Part shown: positions 8,486 to 16,142 of the stretch, piece after piece
Layout of the letters: each line of letters starts with the position of its first letter
Position numbering within the stretch: the first letter of the stretch is position 1
Source of the DNA: an uncultured Phycisphaerae bacterium
GTDB lineage: Bacteria > Planctomycetota > Phycisphaerae > Sedimentisphaerales > Anaerohalosphaeraceae
NCBI GenBank assembly: GCA_937995495.1
Contig: CALKKA010000191.1
Coordinates: 1-30,728 of the forward strand
DNA: 30,728 nucleotides
Direction of reading: 5' to 3'
Position numbers and translations under genes: made by a program
The notes under the pieces: model-generated
Databases searched by the model: none
The model's input: the letters and a program-made list of their open reading frames with translations, nothing else
What the model was told of the DNA's origin: nothing

Positions 8486-10582
8486 TTACTTCAGAAAGAG
8501 CATTTCAGCATAACTTGGCAGAGGCCACAGATCCGCATCGACCAACGCCTCCAATAAGTCGGCAGCTTCACGGACGCTGCTCATCGCCGGGATGACGGCA
8601 TCGCGATAAGCACGGGCCTGCGTGTTGGGTTTACTGATCCCCTGGGCCTTGCTTACTGCTGCCTCGAGGGATTCAATACCTGAAGCCAGCTCATCAATCA
8701 GACCACAGACTTTCTTAAGTGACTTCTGCATCGAGCTGCACTTTACCCCGGAATCAGCAACAATACTCATGGAAGAGGCTAATCTGCCGGAATATTCAAC
8801 ACATGCGGGCATAATCTGTCGCTTAGCAATATTCAGTGTTGTCAGGGCTTCGATATTGATACTTGCAGCATATCCTTCAAGCAGGATCTCAGTCCGTGCA
8901 TGCAGTTCCTGCTTAGTCAATACTTTGAGTTTTTTAAACAAGTCCACATTCTGCTTATCCATAATTGTTTCAATCGACTCAACAGAGGAGCGGATGTTGG
9001 GCAGACCCCGTTTTTCAGCTTCAACGACCCAGGCGTCAGCATAGTTGTCGCCGTTAAAAATCACACGCTGATGATCTTTAGCGATCTTCTTGAGAAGTTT
9101 CTGGGCTTCTTTGCGAACATCTCTGGCTTTTTCCAAGGCGCCGGCGATTTCACTTAAAACATCAGCGACAATTGAATTGATGACAAAGCTCGGTCCTGAA
9201 CAAGACTGTTTGGAACCCACCATTCGGAATTCAAACCGGTTACCGGTAAATGCGAAAGGAGATGTACGGTTACGGTCGGTACAATCTTTTGGCAGCGCTG
9301 GCAGTGTGGATATACCAAGCTTAAGATCACCGCCCTTACGTGACGATTTTGCACCGCCCGCGGCCAGCTGCTCAAGAATGTCATTCAATTGGTCACCCAG
9401 GAAAACTGAAACGATGGCGGGCGGGGCTTCATTGGCACCGAGGCGATGTTCATTACCTGTATTGGCAACCGAGGCACGCAGCAACGTGGCATATTTGTCA
9501 ACCGCACGTATCACAGCACAGAGGAAGACCAGGAAGACCATGTTATCATGAGGTGTAGTTCCCGGATCCAATAAATTGTTGCCTGTATCAGTCACCAAAG
9601 ACCAGTTATTATGCTTGCCGGAGCCATTGACTCCTGCGAAGGGCTTCTCGTGAAGCAAACAGACGAAATTATGTCGGAGTGCGATTTTTTCCAGGGTTTC
9701 CATCGTCAACTGATTGTGATCCGTTGCAACATTAACGGTTGCAAAGACAGGCGCAATTTCGTACTGGGCGGGTGAAACTTCATTGTGCTGAGTGGTTGCC
9801 GAGACGCCCAGTTTCCAGAGTTCTGTGTTGACATCATTCATGTAAGCAGCAATGCGCTCATGCAGAGTCCCGAAGTAATGGTCATCCATTTCCTGACCGC
9901 GAGGAGACGGTGCTCCGAATAAGGTGCGGCCCGCTAAAACCAGATCAAGTCGTTTTTCATAAAAGTCACGATCAATCAGAAAGTATTCCTGCTCAGGGCC
10001 TAAGGTTGAGGTGACGCTTTGTACATCACTTTCGCCAAGAGCCTTGAGGACACGGACGGCATGCTTGCTGAGGGCCTCCATTGAGCGGAGCAGGGGGGTC
10101 TTTTTGTCAAGGGCTTCACCCGTATAAGAGCAGAAAGCACAGGGGATGTAAAGGGTTTTACCTTTAACAAAGACCGGAGATGTGCAATCCCAAGCCGTAT
10201 AACCGCGGGCTTCAAAGGTTGCACGTAATCCGCCTGAGGGGAAAGAAGATGCATCCGGTTCTCCCTGAACAAGCAGTTTGCCGCTGAACTCCATAATGGT
10301 TTTTCCATCCGGAGTGGGAGAGATGAACGAATCGTGTTTTTCAGCCGTCAGACCTGTCATCGGTTGGAACCAATGGCAAAAGTGGGTGGCTCCTTTTTCC
10401 AGGGCCCAGTCTTTCATGGCGTTCGCGATGACATCAGCAATGTTGATGTTAAAATCACCTTGCCCCTTCCGGATCGCTACAAATTGTTTGTAGGCGGTCT
10501 TTGGCAACCGCTGCCGCATGACAGAATCATTAAATACATTGATCCCAAAAATGTCAGTTATTTGACTATGCTCGTTCTTCAT
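8486..10582 (-). CDS. glnN: Glutamine synthetase type III
   Basis: ATP-dependent synthesis of glutamine from glutamate and ammonia. The length of 698 aa fits the large GSIII (GlnN) class rather than the roughly 470-aa GSI. Recognisable GSIII features include ADVIANAMKDWA near the N-terminus, THFCHWFQPMTG, GPEQEYFLID, TTQHNEVSPAQYE, GVNGSGKHNNWSL, NEHRLGANEAPP and FAFTGNRFEFRMVGS. These cover the metal and ATP-binding catalytic barrel. The ATG at 10582 was chosen because AGGAGA lies just upstream. The open frame continues to 10738, but that extension is cysteine- and aromatic-rich, unlike GlnN, and lies in the predicted leader. The gene has a sigma-54 type promoter at 10761-10776 and a strong terminator, so it appears monocistronic and nitrogen-controlled. 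Confidence 0.96.
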   Translation of the reverse strand: MKNEHSQITDIFGINVFNDSVMRQRLPKTAYKQFVAIRKGQGDFNINIADVIANAMKDWALEKGATHFCHWFQPMTGLTAEKHDSFISPTPDGKTIMEFSGKLLVQGEPDASSFPSGGLRATFEARGYTAWDCTSPVFVKGKTLYIPCAFCSYTGEALDKKTPLLRSMEALSKHAVRVLKALGESDVQSVTSTLGPEQEYFLIDRDFYEKRLDLVLAGRTLFGAPSPRGQEMDDHYFGTLHERIAAYMNDVNTELWKLGVSATTQHNEVSPAQYEIAPVFATVNVATDHNQLTMETLEKIALRHNFVCLLHEKPFAGVNGSGKHNNWSLVTDTGNNLLDPGTTPHDNMVFLVFLCAVIRAVDKYATLLRASVANTGNEHRLGANEAPPAIVSVFLGDQLNDILEQLAAGGAKSSRKGGDLKLGISTLPALPKDCTDRNRTSPFAFTGNRFEFRMVGSKQSCSGPSFVINSIVADVLSEIAGALEKARDVRKEAQKLLKKIAKDHQRVIFNGDNYADAWVVEAEKRGLPNIRSSVESIETIMDKQNVDLFKKLKVLTKQELHARTEILLEGYAASINIEALTTLNIAKRQIMPACVEYSGRLASSMSIVADSGVKCSSMQKSLKKVCGLIDELASGIESLEAAVSKAQGISKPNTQARAYRDAVIPAMSSVREAADLLEALVDADLWPLPSYAEMLFLK

Positions 10583-10760
10583 GACTTCTCCTATGTTCTT
10601 GGTAAAAGCGTTAAGGGGAATATTCTGTTCGGTCCGCCAACAAAACGGACGAAAACATTCTATACCCGGTTTAATATATTTCAAGTAATCAATCGAATAC
10701 CTAAAAAAAGATTCTTCACAAAAAAAACACATGCGCAAATCTCGTCTAAATCGTTATAAA

Positions 10761-10776
10761 AGCAAACGATGTGCCA
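10761..10776 (-). promoter_or_regulatory. Sigma-54 (RpoN) -24/-12 promoter for glnN
   Basis: On the minus strand the sequence reads TGGCAC, five bases, TTGCT. The invariant GG and GC are exactly ten bases apart, as in the RpoN consensus TGGCACG-N4-TTGCW. Transcription would begin near 10751, giving a leader of about 168 bases to glnN. That leader contains a small hairpin (GTCCG/CGGAC, 10631-10649). No clear NtrC-type enhancer dyad was found upstream. Confidence 0.75.
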
Positions 10777-11367
10777 CTGGAGGCTCCCAAGAAAATGAAC
10801 ACTATCTCTTTTTATTAAAAGAACTTACGAGACTTTCTTAGAACATTAAGATCTCACGGGGCCTACATAATCGTAATGTTTAATAAAAAAAAATACATTA
10901 ATGTCAGTTTTAACGAAAATCAAGTCTACCTCCATAAAAGTGGGTCGATTTTTATGATTTGCTTAGAATTTGACAATGTATGTATGCCCGTTGTGTTGTA
11001 GGGATTCTAAGAAAATGCCGCTAAGGCCTCAAAAACGAAATATTACGAAACGAACCCATTTCTTCATTGAGATTGACACGGCGGATGGCACGAAGGGAAG
11101 ATCGGATTGACAGGCTTCCTTTCCGAAAAAGAAATGGCTGGCACTATCACATAAGGCTATTTAAGATTTGAGGTTATAGCATTCTCACAAGGGGAATTCC
11201 CAACTTTAATTAGATCAGAACCTAAAAATCTTTATGTTGCTAAGGGATGAATTATGAATAGGGGGGCGGGAATAACATATTCAGTAGGATTTGCGTTTGA
11301 GATTTATTTATAGATATGTGAGAATGAGATTTCAGGATATGGTTTTCATTAAAAAGCGATCTTATAT
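10777..11367 (+). other. Long AT-rich intergenic region
   Basis: About 590 bases between the glnN promoter and the pgsA-like gene have no convincing gene. The stretch has many A and T runs. It is the place where activator sites for the sigma-54 promoter and a promoter for the pgsA-ribBA operon should lie, but I could not identify either with confidence. A 10-base inverted repeat (CATTCTCACA at 11180-11189, TGTGAGAATG at 11317-11326) is present and could be chance. Confidence 0.5.
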
Positions 11368-12003
11368 ATGTTCTTAACGCTGGCTAATCAAGTTACATTA
11401 TTGCGAATTCTTTTGATCTTCCCCTTCGTAATCTGTCTGCTTAAGATGAGGGTGCCAGATTATGGTGACTGGATCCGTGGCGGGGCGGTTTTAATCTTTT
11501 TGATCATGGCGATCAGCGATGCACTGGATGGCTATTGGGCCCGAAAGAAAAAACAGGTTACGGCATTAGGTGCGTTTCTTGACCCGATGGCTGATAAATT
11601 GATGATTACCTGTGCGTGCATCGTTCTCTGTGTTCCTCAGACTGCAGTAGAAGGTTTTGTATTGCCGCTAACGGTTGTGGTGATGATTATCGGTAAGGAT
11701 ATATTATTATTGTTGGGTTTTATCATTACTTTCTTGATGACCGGGCAGGTGCATATCAAGCCCGTTTGCGCCGGAAAAGTTTCGACTTTTCTACAGATAA
11801 CAATGGTCTTTTCCATTCTAATCGGCCCTGAAATGTCTCGCTGGATAATTTGTTGGCATTTTATAGCGTCCGCAATCAGCTGGTCGACCGGTTTTTGCGC
11901 GATGATGGCAACGCTTGTTTACATTTACCGCGGAATTCGGTATATTGATGAATTCGGCAGCACTGAAAAAATAATCTGTGGACCACTGGACAATAAAAAA
12001 TGA
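11368..12003 (+). CDS. pgsA: CDP-alcohol phosphatidyltransferase, probably PgsA
   Basis: Likely CDP-diacylglycerol--glycerol-3-phosphate 3-phosphatidyltransferase, the inner-membrane enzyme making phosphatidylglycerol phosphate. The 211-aa protein carries the complete family motif D-G-x2-A-R-x8-G-x3-D-x3-D in DGYWARKKKQVTAL followed by GAFLDPMAD. Several hydrophobic segments surround it, as expected for this membrane family. The N-terminus (LANQVTLLRILLIFPFV) is typical of PgsA. The ribosome site is weak. Its stop overlaps the ribBA start by four bases (ATGA), so the two are translationally coupled although functionally unrelated. Another CDP-alcohol transferase, such as a cardiolipin- or phosphatidylinositol-type enzyme, cannot be excluded from the motif alone. 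Confidence 0.85.
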   Translation: MFLTLANQVTLLRILLIFPFVICLLKMRVPDYGDWIRGGAVLIFLIMAISDALDGYWARKKKQVTALGAFLDPMADKLMITCACIVLCVPQTAVEGFVLPLTVVVMIIGKDILLLLGFIITFLMTGQVHIKPVCAGKVSTFLQITMVFSILIGPEMSRWIICWHFIASAISWSTGFCAMMATLVYIYRGIRYIDEFGSTEKIICGPLDNKK

Positions 12004-13238
12004 GCCAATTTAGTGAAATACCTGAAATCCTTGAAGACCTCAGGCAAGGTCGCATGATCGTCTTAGTTGATGACGAAGATCGCGAAAACGAAGGCGATCT
12101 TGTCTGTGCAGCGGAGTTGGTTACGCCGGAAATAATCAATTTCATGGCCACCCACGGTCGCGGAATGATTTGTATGCCAATCACCGAAGAGCGTTGTGAC
12201 GAGTTAAATCTGCATTCACAAAGCATGGACAATACGGCCCGGTTGGGTACGGCGTTTACTGTAAGTATTGACGCCAGGGAAGGGATTACGACTGGTATCA
12301 GCGCCGCTGATCGTTCTCATACTATCCGCGTGGCAGTTGATCCTGAGTCTAGATCGGTGGATCTGGCTCGCCCCGGCCACATCTTTCCCCTTCGCGCTCG
12401 TGACGGCGGCGTCCTGGTCCGAGCTGGGCAGACCGAAGGGGCTGTTGATCTGATGCGAGCGGCCGGACTGCAACCCGCCGGAGTCATTTGTGAGATTATG
12501 AACGAAGACGGAACGATGGCTCGTGTTCCTGAATTGCATGAGTATTGCAAAAAACACTCTCTCAAGATGTCCTCAATCGCTAAGCTTGTGGAATATCGTC
12601 TGCAGCGTGAAACACATATTCAACGCATTCAGCAAATCAAACTTCCAACGGATTACGGTGAGTTTAAGTTGATCGGATACCAAAGTCCCGGTTCCAGTGA
12701 ACCGCATTTAGCATTGTGCAAAGGCGGCATCGGTGACTTGGATGACAACGGTCATGTGATTGAGCACGATGAGCCGATTTTAGTCCGTGTGCATTCTGAG
12801 TGTATGACGGGTGATCTCTTCCACTCCCAGCGTTGTGAATGCGGTTACCAGTTGGTGACCGCGATGCAGATGATCGAAAAGGAGGGGATTGGCGCTCTGA
12901 TTTACCTCCGTCAGGAAGGGCGTGGCATCGGCTTGGCCAATAAGTTGCACGCTTACAAATTGCAGGAACAGGGGCTGGATACCTATGATGCAAATATTAA
13001 ATTGGGCTTTCAGGCGGATAAACGCGACTATGGTCTTGGGGCTCAGATTTGTCGCGATTTAGGGCTTAAGAATATACGAATTTTGACAAATAATCCCAAG
13101 AAAGTCTCTCGGCTCGAGGTATATGGTATTCATGTTATAGAGCAGATAGAACTTCAGGCAGAGCCCGGTGAGCACAATCGCAAATATCTGCAAACGAAAA
13201 AAGTCCGATTTGGACATTTGCTGGATGAGGACCTATAA
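12000..13238 (+). CDS. ribBA: Bifunctional 3,4-DHBP synthase / GTP cyclohydrolase II
   Basis: Carries both entry reactions of riboflavin synthesis: ribulose 5-phosphate to 3,4-dihydroxy-2-butanone 4-phosphate, and GTP to the pyrimidine precursor. The protein is 412 aa. Residues 1 to about 200 are the RibB domain, with VDDEDRENEGDL and THGRGMICMPI. The rest is the RibA domain, with zinc ligands in C-x10-C-x-C (SECMTGDLFHSQRCECG), catalytic QEGRGIGL and RILTNNPKK. Both halves keep their key residues, so both activities are expected. It starts inside the pgsA stop and leads into the lipoprotein gene five bases downstream. No FMN riboswitch was seen, and there is no room for one directly upstream because of the overlap. 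Confidence 0.96.
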   Translation: MSQFSEIPEILEDLRQGRMIVLVDDEDRENEGDLVCAAELVTPEIINFMATHGRGMICMPITEERCDELNLHSQSMDNTARLGTAFTVSIDAREGITTGISAADRSHTIRVAVDPESRSVDLARPGHIFPLRARDGGVLVRAGQTEGAVDLMRAAGLQPAGVICEIMNEDGTMARVPELHEYCKKHSLKMSSIAKLVEYRLQRETHIQRIQQIKLPTDYGEFKLIGYQSPGSSEPHLALCKGGIGDLDDNGHVIEHDEPILVRVHSECMTGDLFHSQRCECGYQLVTAMQMIEKEGIGALIYLRQEGRGIGLANKLHAYKLQEQGLDTYDANIKLGFQADKRDYGLGAQICRDLGLKNIRILTNNPKKVSRLEVYGIHVIEQIELQAEPGEHNRKYLQTKKVRFGHLLDEDL

Positions 13239-13242
13239 GAAT

Positions 13243-13746
13243 ATGAGGTCATTTTTCTTTTCTGGATGGTTTTTTGCGGTATCTCTGTTGACTGTAGTTG
13301 CTGGCTGTCGTACCTCGAATATGCCTACCCCATCGGATGTTCTGCCGGAGGGGAGTTTAGCGGTTGATCGAATACGGATTTCGGCAATAACAGAGTTTGT
13401 TCCGGATCCTACTGCAGCAGACAGGGTGAACATTAAAACACTTGTCGAGTTGCTGAATGCTTCCGGATCGGCAACACAGGCACCCTGTGTCCTTCGCTTC
13501 GAATTTTATGAGTTTCACCCTCGAGCGTCCGATCCCCGTGGACGGCGTTTGTTAATCTGGCCGAATCAGAACTTAAGTGACCCTGACACGAACAAGGAAC
13601 ACTGGAAAGAATTTTTGCGTGGGTATGAATTTTTTCTCCCTCTCGAATTCAGGTTAGAAAGGGGCAGAAAATATGTCTTAGAAGCCACCTGCTTAATCAA
13701 TCAACGGCGTTATAGCGATTTTTTTAATATACAGTATCAACCTTAA
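13243..13746 (+). CDS. Putative lipoprotein of unknown function
   Basis: The protein is 167 aa with a signal peptide of type II: charged MR, a hydrophobic stretch, then the lipobox VAGC with C22 as the lipid-anchored residue. I do not recognise the mature domain. It looks like a small beta-rich periplasmic protein with the stretch LVELLNASGSATQAPCVLRFEFYEFHP split around residues 65 to 92. The ATG at 13243 was chosen because the signal peptide begins there and GAGGA lies upstream; earlier in-frame starts fall within ribBA. The next gene is an ECF sigma factor 26 bases downstream, followed by its membrane anti-sigma partner. The lipoprotein may belong to that envelope-sensing unit, but that is only inferred from position. 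Confidence 0.75.
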   Translation: MRSFFFSGWFFAVSLLTVVAGCRTSNMPTPSDVLPEGSLAVDRIRISAITEFVPDPTAADRVNIKTLVELLNASGSATQAPCVLRFEFYEFHPRASDPRGRRLLIWPNQNLSDPDTNKEHWKEFLRGYEFFLPLEFRLERGRKYVLEATCLINQRRYSDFFNIQYQP

Positions 13747-13772
13747 AACACTAAATAACAGGACAAGAATAG

Positions 13773-14387
13773 GTGACAAACCTTAGTCGGCACAAAGATA
13801 ATATCAGCTTAGATGATGCGACCTTGGTTCGCCAGTGTCAAAACGGTGATCTTGAGGCGATGTCCTGCCTTATTGTCAAGTATCAGGACAGGATATATAA
13901 CACAATACTTAAAATTTGCCAAAATTATGACGATGCGGCGGAACTTACCCAAGATACATTTGTCAAAGTATTAGAGAACATTAATTCCTTTCGTAGCAAT
14001 AGCAGCTTTTATACATGGTTGTTTCGTGTGGCGGTGAACCATACGCTGAACTACTGCAAAAGGCGGTTCAAACTGTCACCTTTATCTTTGGATGCGGAAA
14101 TCGGCCAGGGTGAAGGGGCGAGAGGTAAAATTGCGGAGGTATTAGCCTCTCCGGATGGGCCGGATCCGGCCGTGGTTGCCCAGCAAAAGGAATTGACAAA
14201 GATTGTTATAAATTTAATAGGCCAGTTGCAGCAGGAGTACCGGGTGGTCCTAGTGTTAAGGGATATTGAGCAAATGACTTATGCCGAGATCGCTGAAGTA
14301 CTCCAAATTGAGACCGGAACAGTCAAAAGCCGGCTCAGCCGGGCTCGTGCAAAATTGCGTGAATTACTGGAAACGGTGCTAACATGA
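13773..14387 (+). CDS. ECF-type RNA polymerase sigma factor
   Basis: Directs RNA polymerase to a specific set of promoters. The protein is 204 aa with only regions 2 and 4, as in the extracytoplasmic-function class. Region 2 lies at about residues 36 to 100 (AAELTQDTFVKVLENI, SFYTWLFRVAVN). Region 4 lies at about 145 to 200, with a clear helix-turn-helix (MTYAEIAEVLQIETGTVKSR, then LSRARAKL). The start is a GTG at 13773 with AGGA upstream; no nearer ATG preserves region 2. Its last four bases overlap the next gene, which encodes a membrane protein fitting an anti-sigma role. The overall pattern is RpoE-like; the target promoters cannot be told from the sequence. Confidence 0.93.
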   Translation: MTNLSRHKDNISLDDATLVRQCQNGDLEAMSCLIVKYQDRIYNTILKICQNYDDAAELTQDTFVKVLENINSFRSNSSFYTWLFRVAVNHTLNYCKRRFKLSPLSLDAEIGQGEGARGKIAEVLASPDGPDPAVVAQQKELTKIVINLIGQLQQEYRVVLVLRDIEQMTYAEIAEVLQIETGTVKSRLSRARAKLRELLETVLT

Positions 14388-15388
14388 ACGAAAATCACAG
14401 AATCGAAATCGATGAACTTTTGAATGATTTGGTTGACGATCAGGCTACCCAACGCCAGGAAACGGAATTCAAACGTCTCGCCGAGCATGATCCGGCTATT
14501 GTCGATCGGCTCGAAGCGATGCGGCGGCAAAAAAGAATTCTCAATGCATTGCCGATTGAATCCGCCCCGGCTTCTTTGGCTGAAGAGGTCAGCTCGGTGT
14601 TAGAACGGAAGCTGATTCTTGGCGATTTTCCTGGTGACGAGCAGACAATTGCCGGGGCTAGTCATTTGTTCTTGCGTCGTATTATGACGACGGCAGCGAT
14701 GTTGCTGCTGCCGCTTGGCTTGCTGTCATTTGTTGTTTATGAAATCATGAGGCCAGCCTCAGTCGGCCCTGCGATCTATGTTTCAACGGATCAAACGCTG
14801 GCTCAGGAAGACCTAAACAACTCAGCGGCCTCGACATCCTCACTTGACAGGGAGTTGCCCTTTAATGGTATTTTGACCTTTAGCACAGATCGGCAGACCG
14901 CAGTCAGCAACTATGTCGAAAAAACAGTCTTTGACGAAAGCTTGATTAATTATACAGTGCCAAATCGGTCAGCGGATGCGACAATCTATCAAATTTCTGC
15001 CCCTCCTGATAAGATAAAGGGTTTAATTGAATCCCTTGAAAAGATATGGCCGCTTTGCCAGGCTGTAACGCTGAATGTAGTGGATAGATCCGGCAATAAA
15101 GCGATTGAAATTTCTCAAGTTCAGTCTGAACAGGTTGTCGCTCTTGCGCTTGAAAACGATCGTAAAATGATTGATCACCTCGCAGGTCAGTATGCGCTGG
15201 CAAATGAGAACGAGAAGACTCTGTATGCTCAGAATGAGTCCTCGGAGCTACGAGATATAGGTCTTGATGCTTCTCCGCGGTTGGCAATGCCGATCTTGAC
15301 CGGGCGAACTGAGACGGAACCTCAGCCATCGATTCAGGGCCAGCCCACAGTACGACTGCGTATTCAAATCAGGCAAAGCGACGAATGA
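14384..15388 (+). CDS. Probable membrane anti-sigma factor
   Basis: The protein is 334 aa, coupled to the ECF sigma gene by an ATGA overlap, which is the usual arrangement for an anti-sigma partner. The first 95 residues are charged and cytoplasmic (IDELLNDLVDDQAT, then FKRLAEHDPAIVDRLEAMRRQ). One hydrophobic segment follows at about residues 100 to 120 (MTTAAMLLLPLGLLSFVVYE), then a periplasmic domain of about 210 residues. There is no HxxxCxxC zinc motif in the N-terminal part, unlike the anti-sigma protein at 28440-28952. The function is inferred from topology and linkage; I do not recognise the periplasmic domain. Confidence 0.72.
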   Translation: MNENHRIEIDELLNDLVDDQATQRQETEFKRLAEHDPAIVDRLEAMRRQKRILNALPIESAPASLAEEVSSVLERKLILGDFPGDEQTIAGASHLFLRRIMTTAAMLLLPLGLLSFVVYEIMRPASVGPAIYVSTDQTLAQEDLNNSAASTSSLDRELPFNGILTFSTDRQTAVSNYVEKTVFDESLINYTVPNRSADATIYQISAPPDKIKGLIESLEKIWPLCQAVTLNVVDRSGNKAIEISQVQSEQVVALALENDRKMIDHLAGQYALANENEKTLYAQNESSELRDIGLDASPRLAMPILTGRTETEPQPSIQGQPTVRLRIQIRQSDE

Positions 15389-15425
15389 TTTATCGCCGGA
15401 AATAGAATAGCGTAAAGGAAGATGG

Positions 15426-15965
15426 ATGCTGACCGCCGAAAAAACTTGCCTGATCATCATTGATATTCAGGAAAAACTTTTGCCTGTCATGCAGGGTCCT
15501 GAAAAAGTTGTTAAAAACGTATCAGTCTTACTCCAAATCGCCAAATCGCTGAATCTTTCGATCCTCTGGTGCCAGCAGGTCCCCAAAGCCTTAGGCCCGA
15601 CAGTAGGGGAGCTATCCTTTTTGCTGGATGGCGTTGAACCGCTCAATAAATCCACCTTTAGTTGTTGCGGCGACGATCGGTTTATTGAAAAAATCGATGC
15701 CTTCAAACCTCGAACAGCAATCCTGTGTGGCATCGAAACCCATGTCTGTGTTTTTCAGACAGCAACAGATTTAATCACAAAAGGTCTTGATGTACACGTC
15801 ATTGCGGACGCAACCTCCTCACGCACTCAGGAAAACAAAAGCATCGGGATCAATCGTATGGCGAAGGCGGGCGTAGTTATAAACTCTACGGAGATGCTGC
15901 TTTTTGAATTTTTGCGGAGCGCCAGACATCAAAAGTTTCGCGAACTGGCAAAACTGATAAAGTAA
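15426..15965 (+). CDS. Isochorismatase-family cysteine hydrolase
   Basis: The 179-aa cytoplasmic hydrolase has the family's Asp-Lys-Cys triad: D13 in LIIIDIQEKL, K75 in LNKSTFSCCG and C108 in CGIETHVCVFQTA. The cis-peptide region just before the cysteine (ILCGIE) is also typical. The family includes nicotinamidases, isochorismatases and many unassigned hydrolases; the short length and lack of a clear metal-site motif make the substrate uncertain. The ATG at 15426 has GGAAG four to five bases upstream. An overlapping ATG at 15422 is out of frame. It follows the anti-sigma gene by 37 bases and may be the last gene of that transcript. Confidence 0.88.
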   Translation: MLTAEKTCLIIIDIQEKLLPVMQGPEKVVKNVSVLLQIAKSLNLSILWCQQVPKALGPTVGELSFLLDGVEPLNKSTFSCCGDDRFIEKIDAFKPRTAILCGIETHVCVFQTATDLITKGLDVHVIADATSSRTQENKSIGINRMAKAGVVINSTEMLLFEFLRSARHQKFRELAKLIK

Positions 15966-16033
15966 AAGAGACTTGTAGACTCAGCCCAAGAATCAGCAGA
16001 ATTTCACTCTCATCTCATTGTAGATTTCCTTGC

Positions 16034-16062
16034 TTGACATTTCTGCTGCCATTTCTTAAAAT
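16034..16062 (+). promoter_or_regulatory. Near-consensus sigma-70 promoter for thrS operon
   Basis: TTGACA (16034-16039), a 17-base spacer and TAAAAT (16057-16062) precede thrS. Transcription would start near 16069, about 74 bases before the gene. An 8-base inverted repeat (CAGCAGAA 15994-16001, TTCTGCTG 16041-16048) reaches into the spacer and might be an operator. No T-box or threonyl-tRNA-like leader was seen. Confidence 0.8.
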
Positions 16063-16142
16063 GAAAAATTGTTTTTAAAAAGTACGCTTTAGTAAATTTT
16101 TTAGCGATTATTGGGCTTAAAATAGAGGTATTGGACTGATAG

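Noticed and set aside
9526..9543. Tandem 9-base repeat (AGGAAGACC twice)
   Set aside because: It simply encodes a repeated Val-Phe-Leu in the conserved glnN coding region.
10583..10738. 52-codon N-terminal extension of glnN
   Set aside because: Unlike GlnN family N-termini, and the strong ribosome site is at the internal ATG 10582; this stretch is better explained as the leader after the sigma-54 promoter.
10876..11001. 41-codon open frame on the plus strand starting MFNKKKYIN
   Set aside because: No ribosome site, low-complexity start and AT-rich composition like the surrounding gap; no resemblance to a known small protein.
11180..11326. 10-base inverted repeat CATTCTCACA / TGTGAGAATG 127 bases apart
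   Set aside because: A match of this length is not surprising by chance in a gap this size, and it is not placed against any promoter.
11950..12000. Possible FMN riboswitch before ribBA
   Set aside because: The region is pgsA coding sequence that overlaps ribBA; no riboswitch motifs are present.
15966..16142. Possible T-box leader before thrS
   Set aside because: The stretch after the predicted transcription start is only about 74 bases and has no T-box core or specifier loop.
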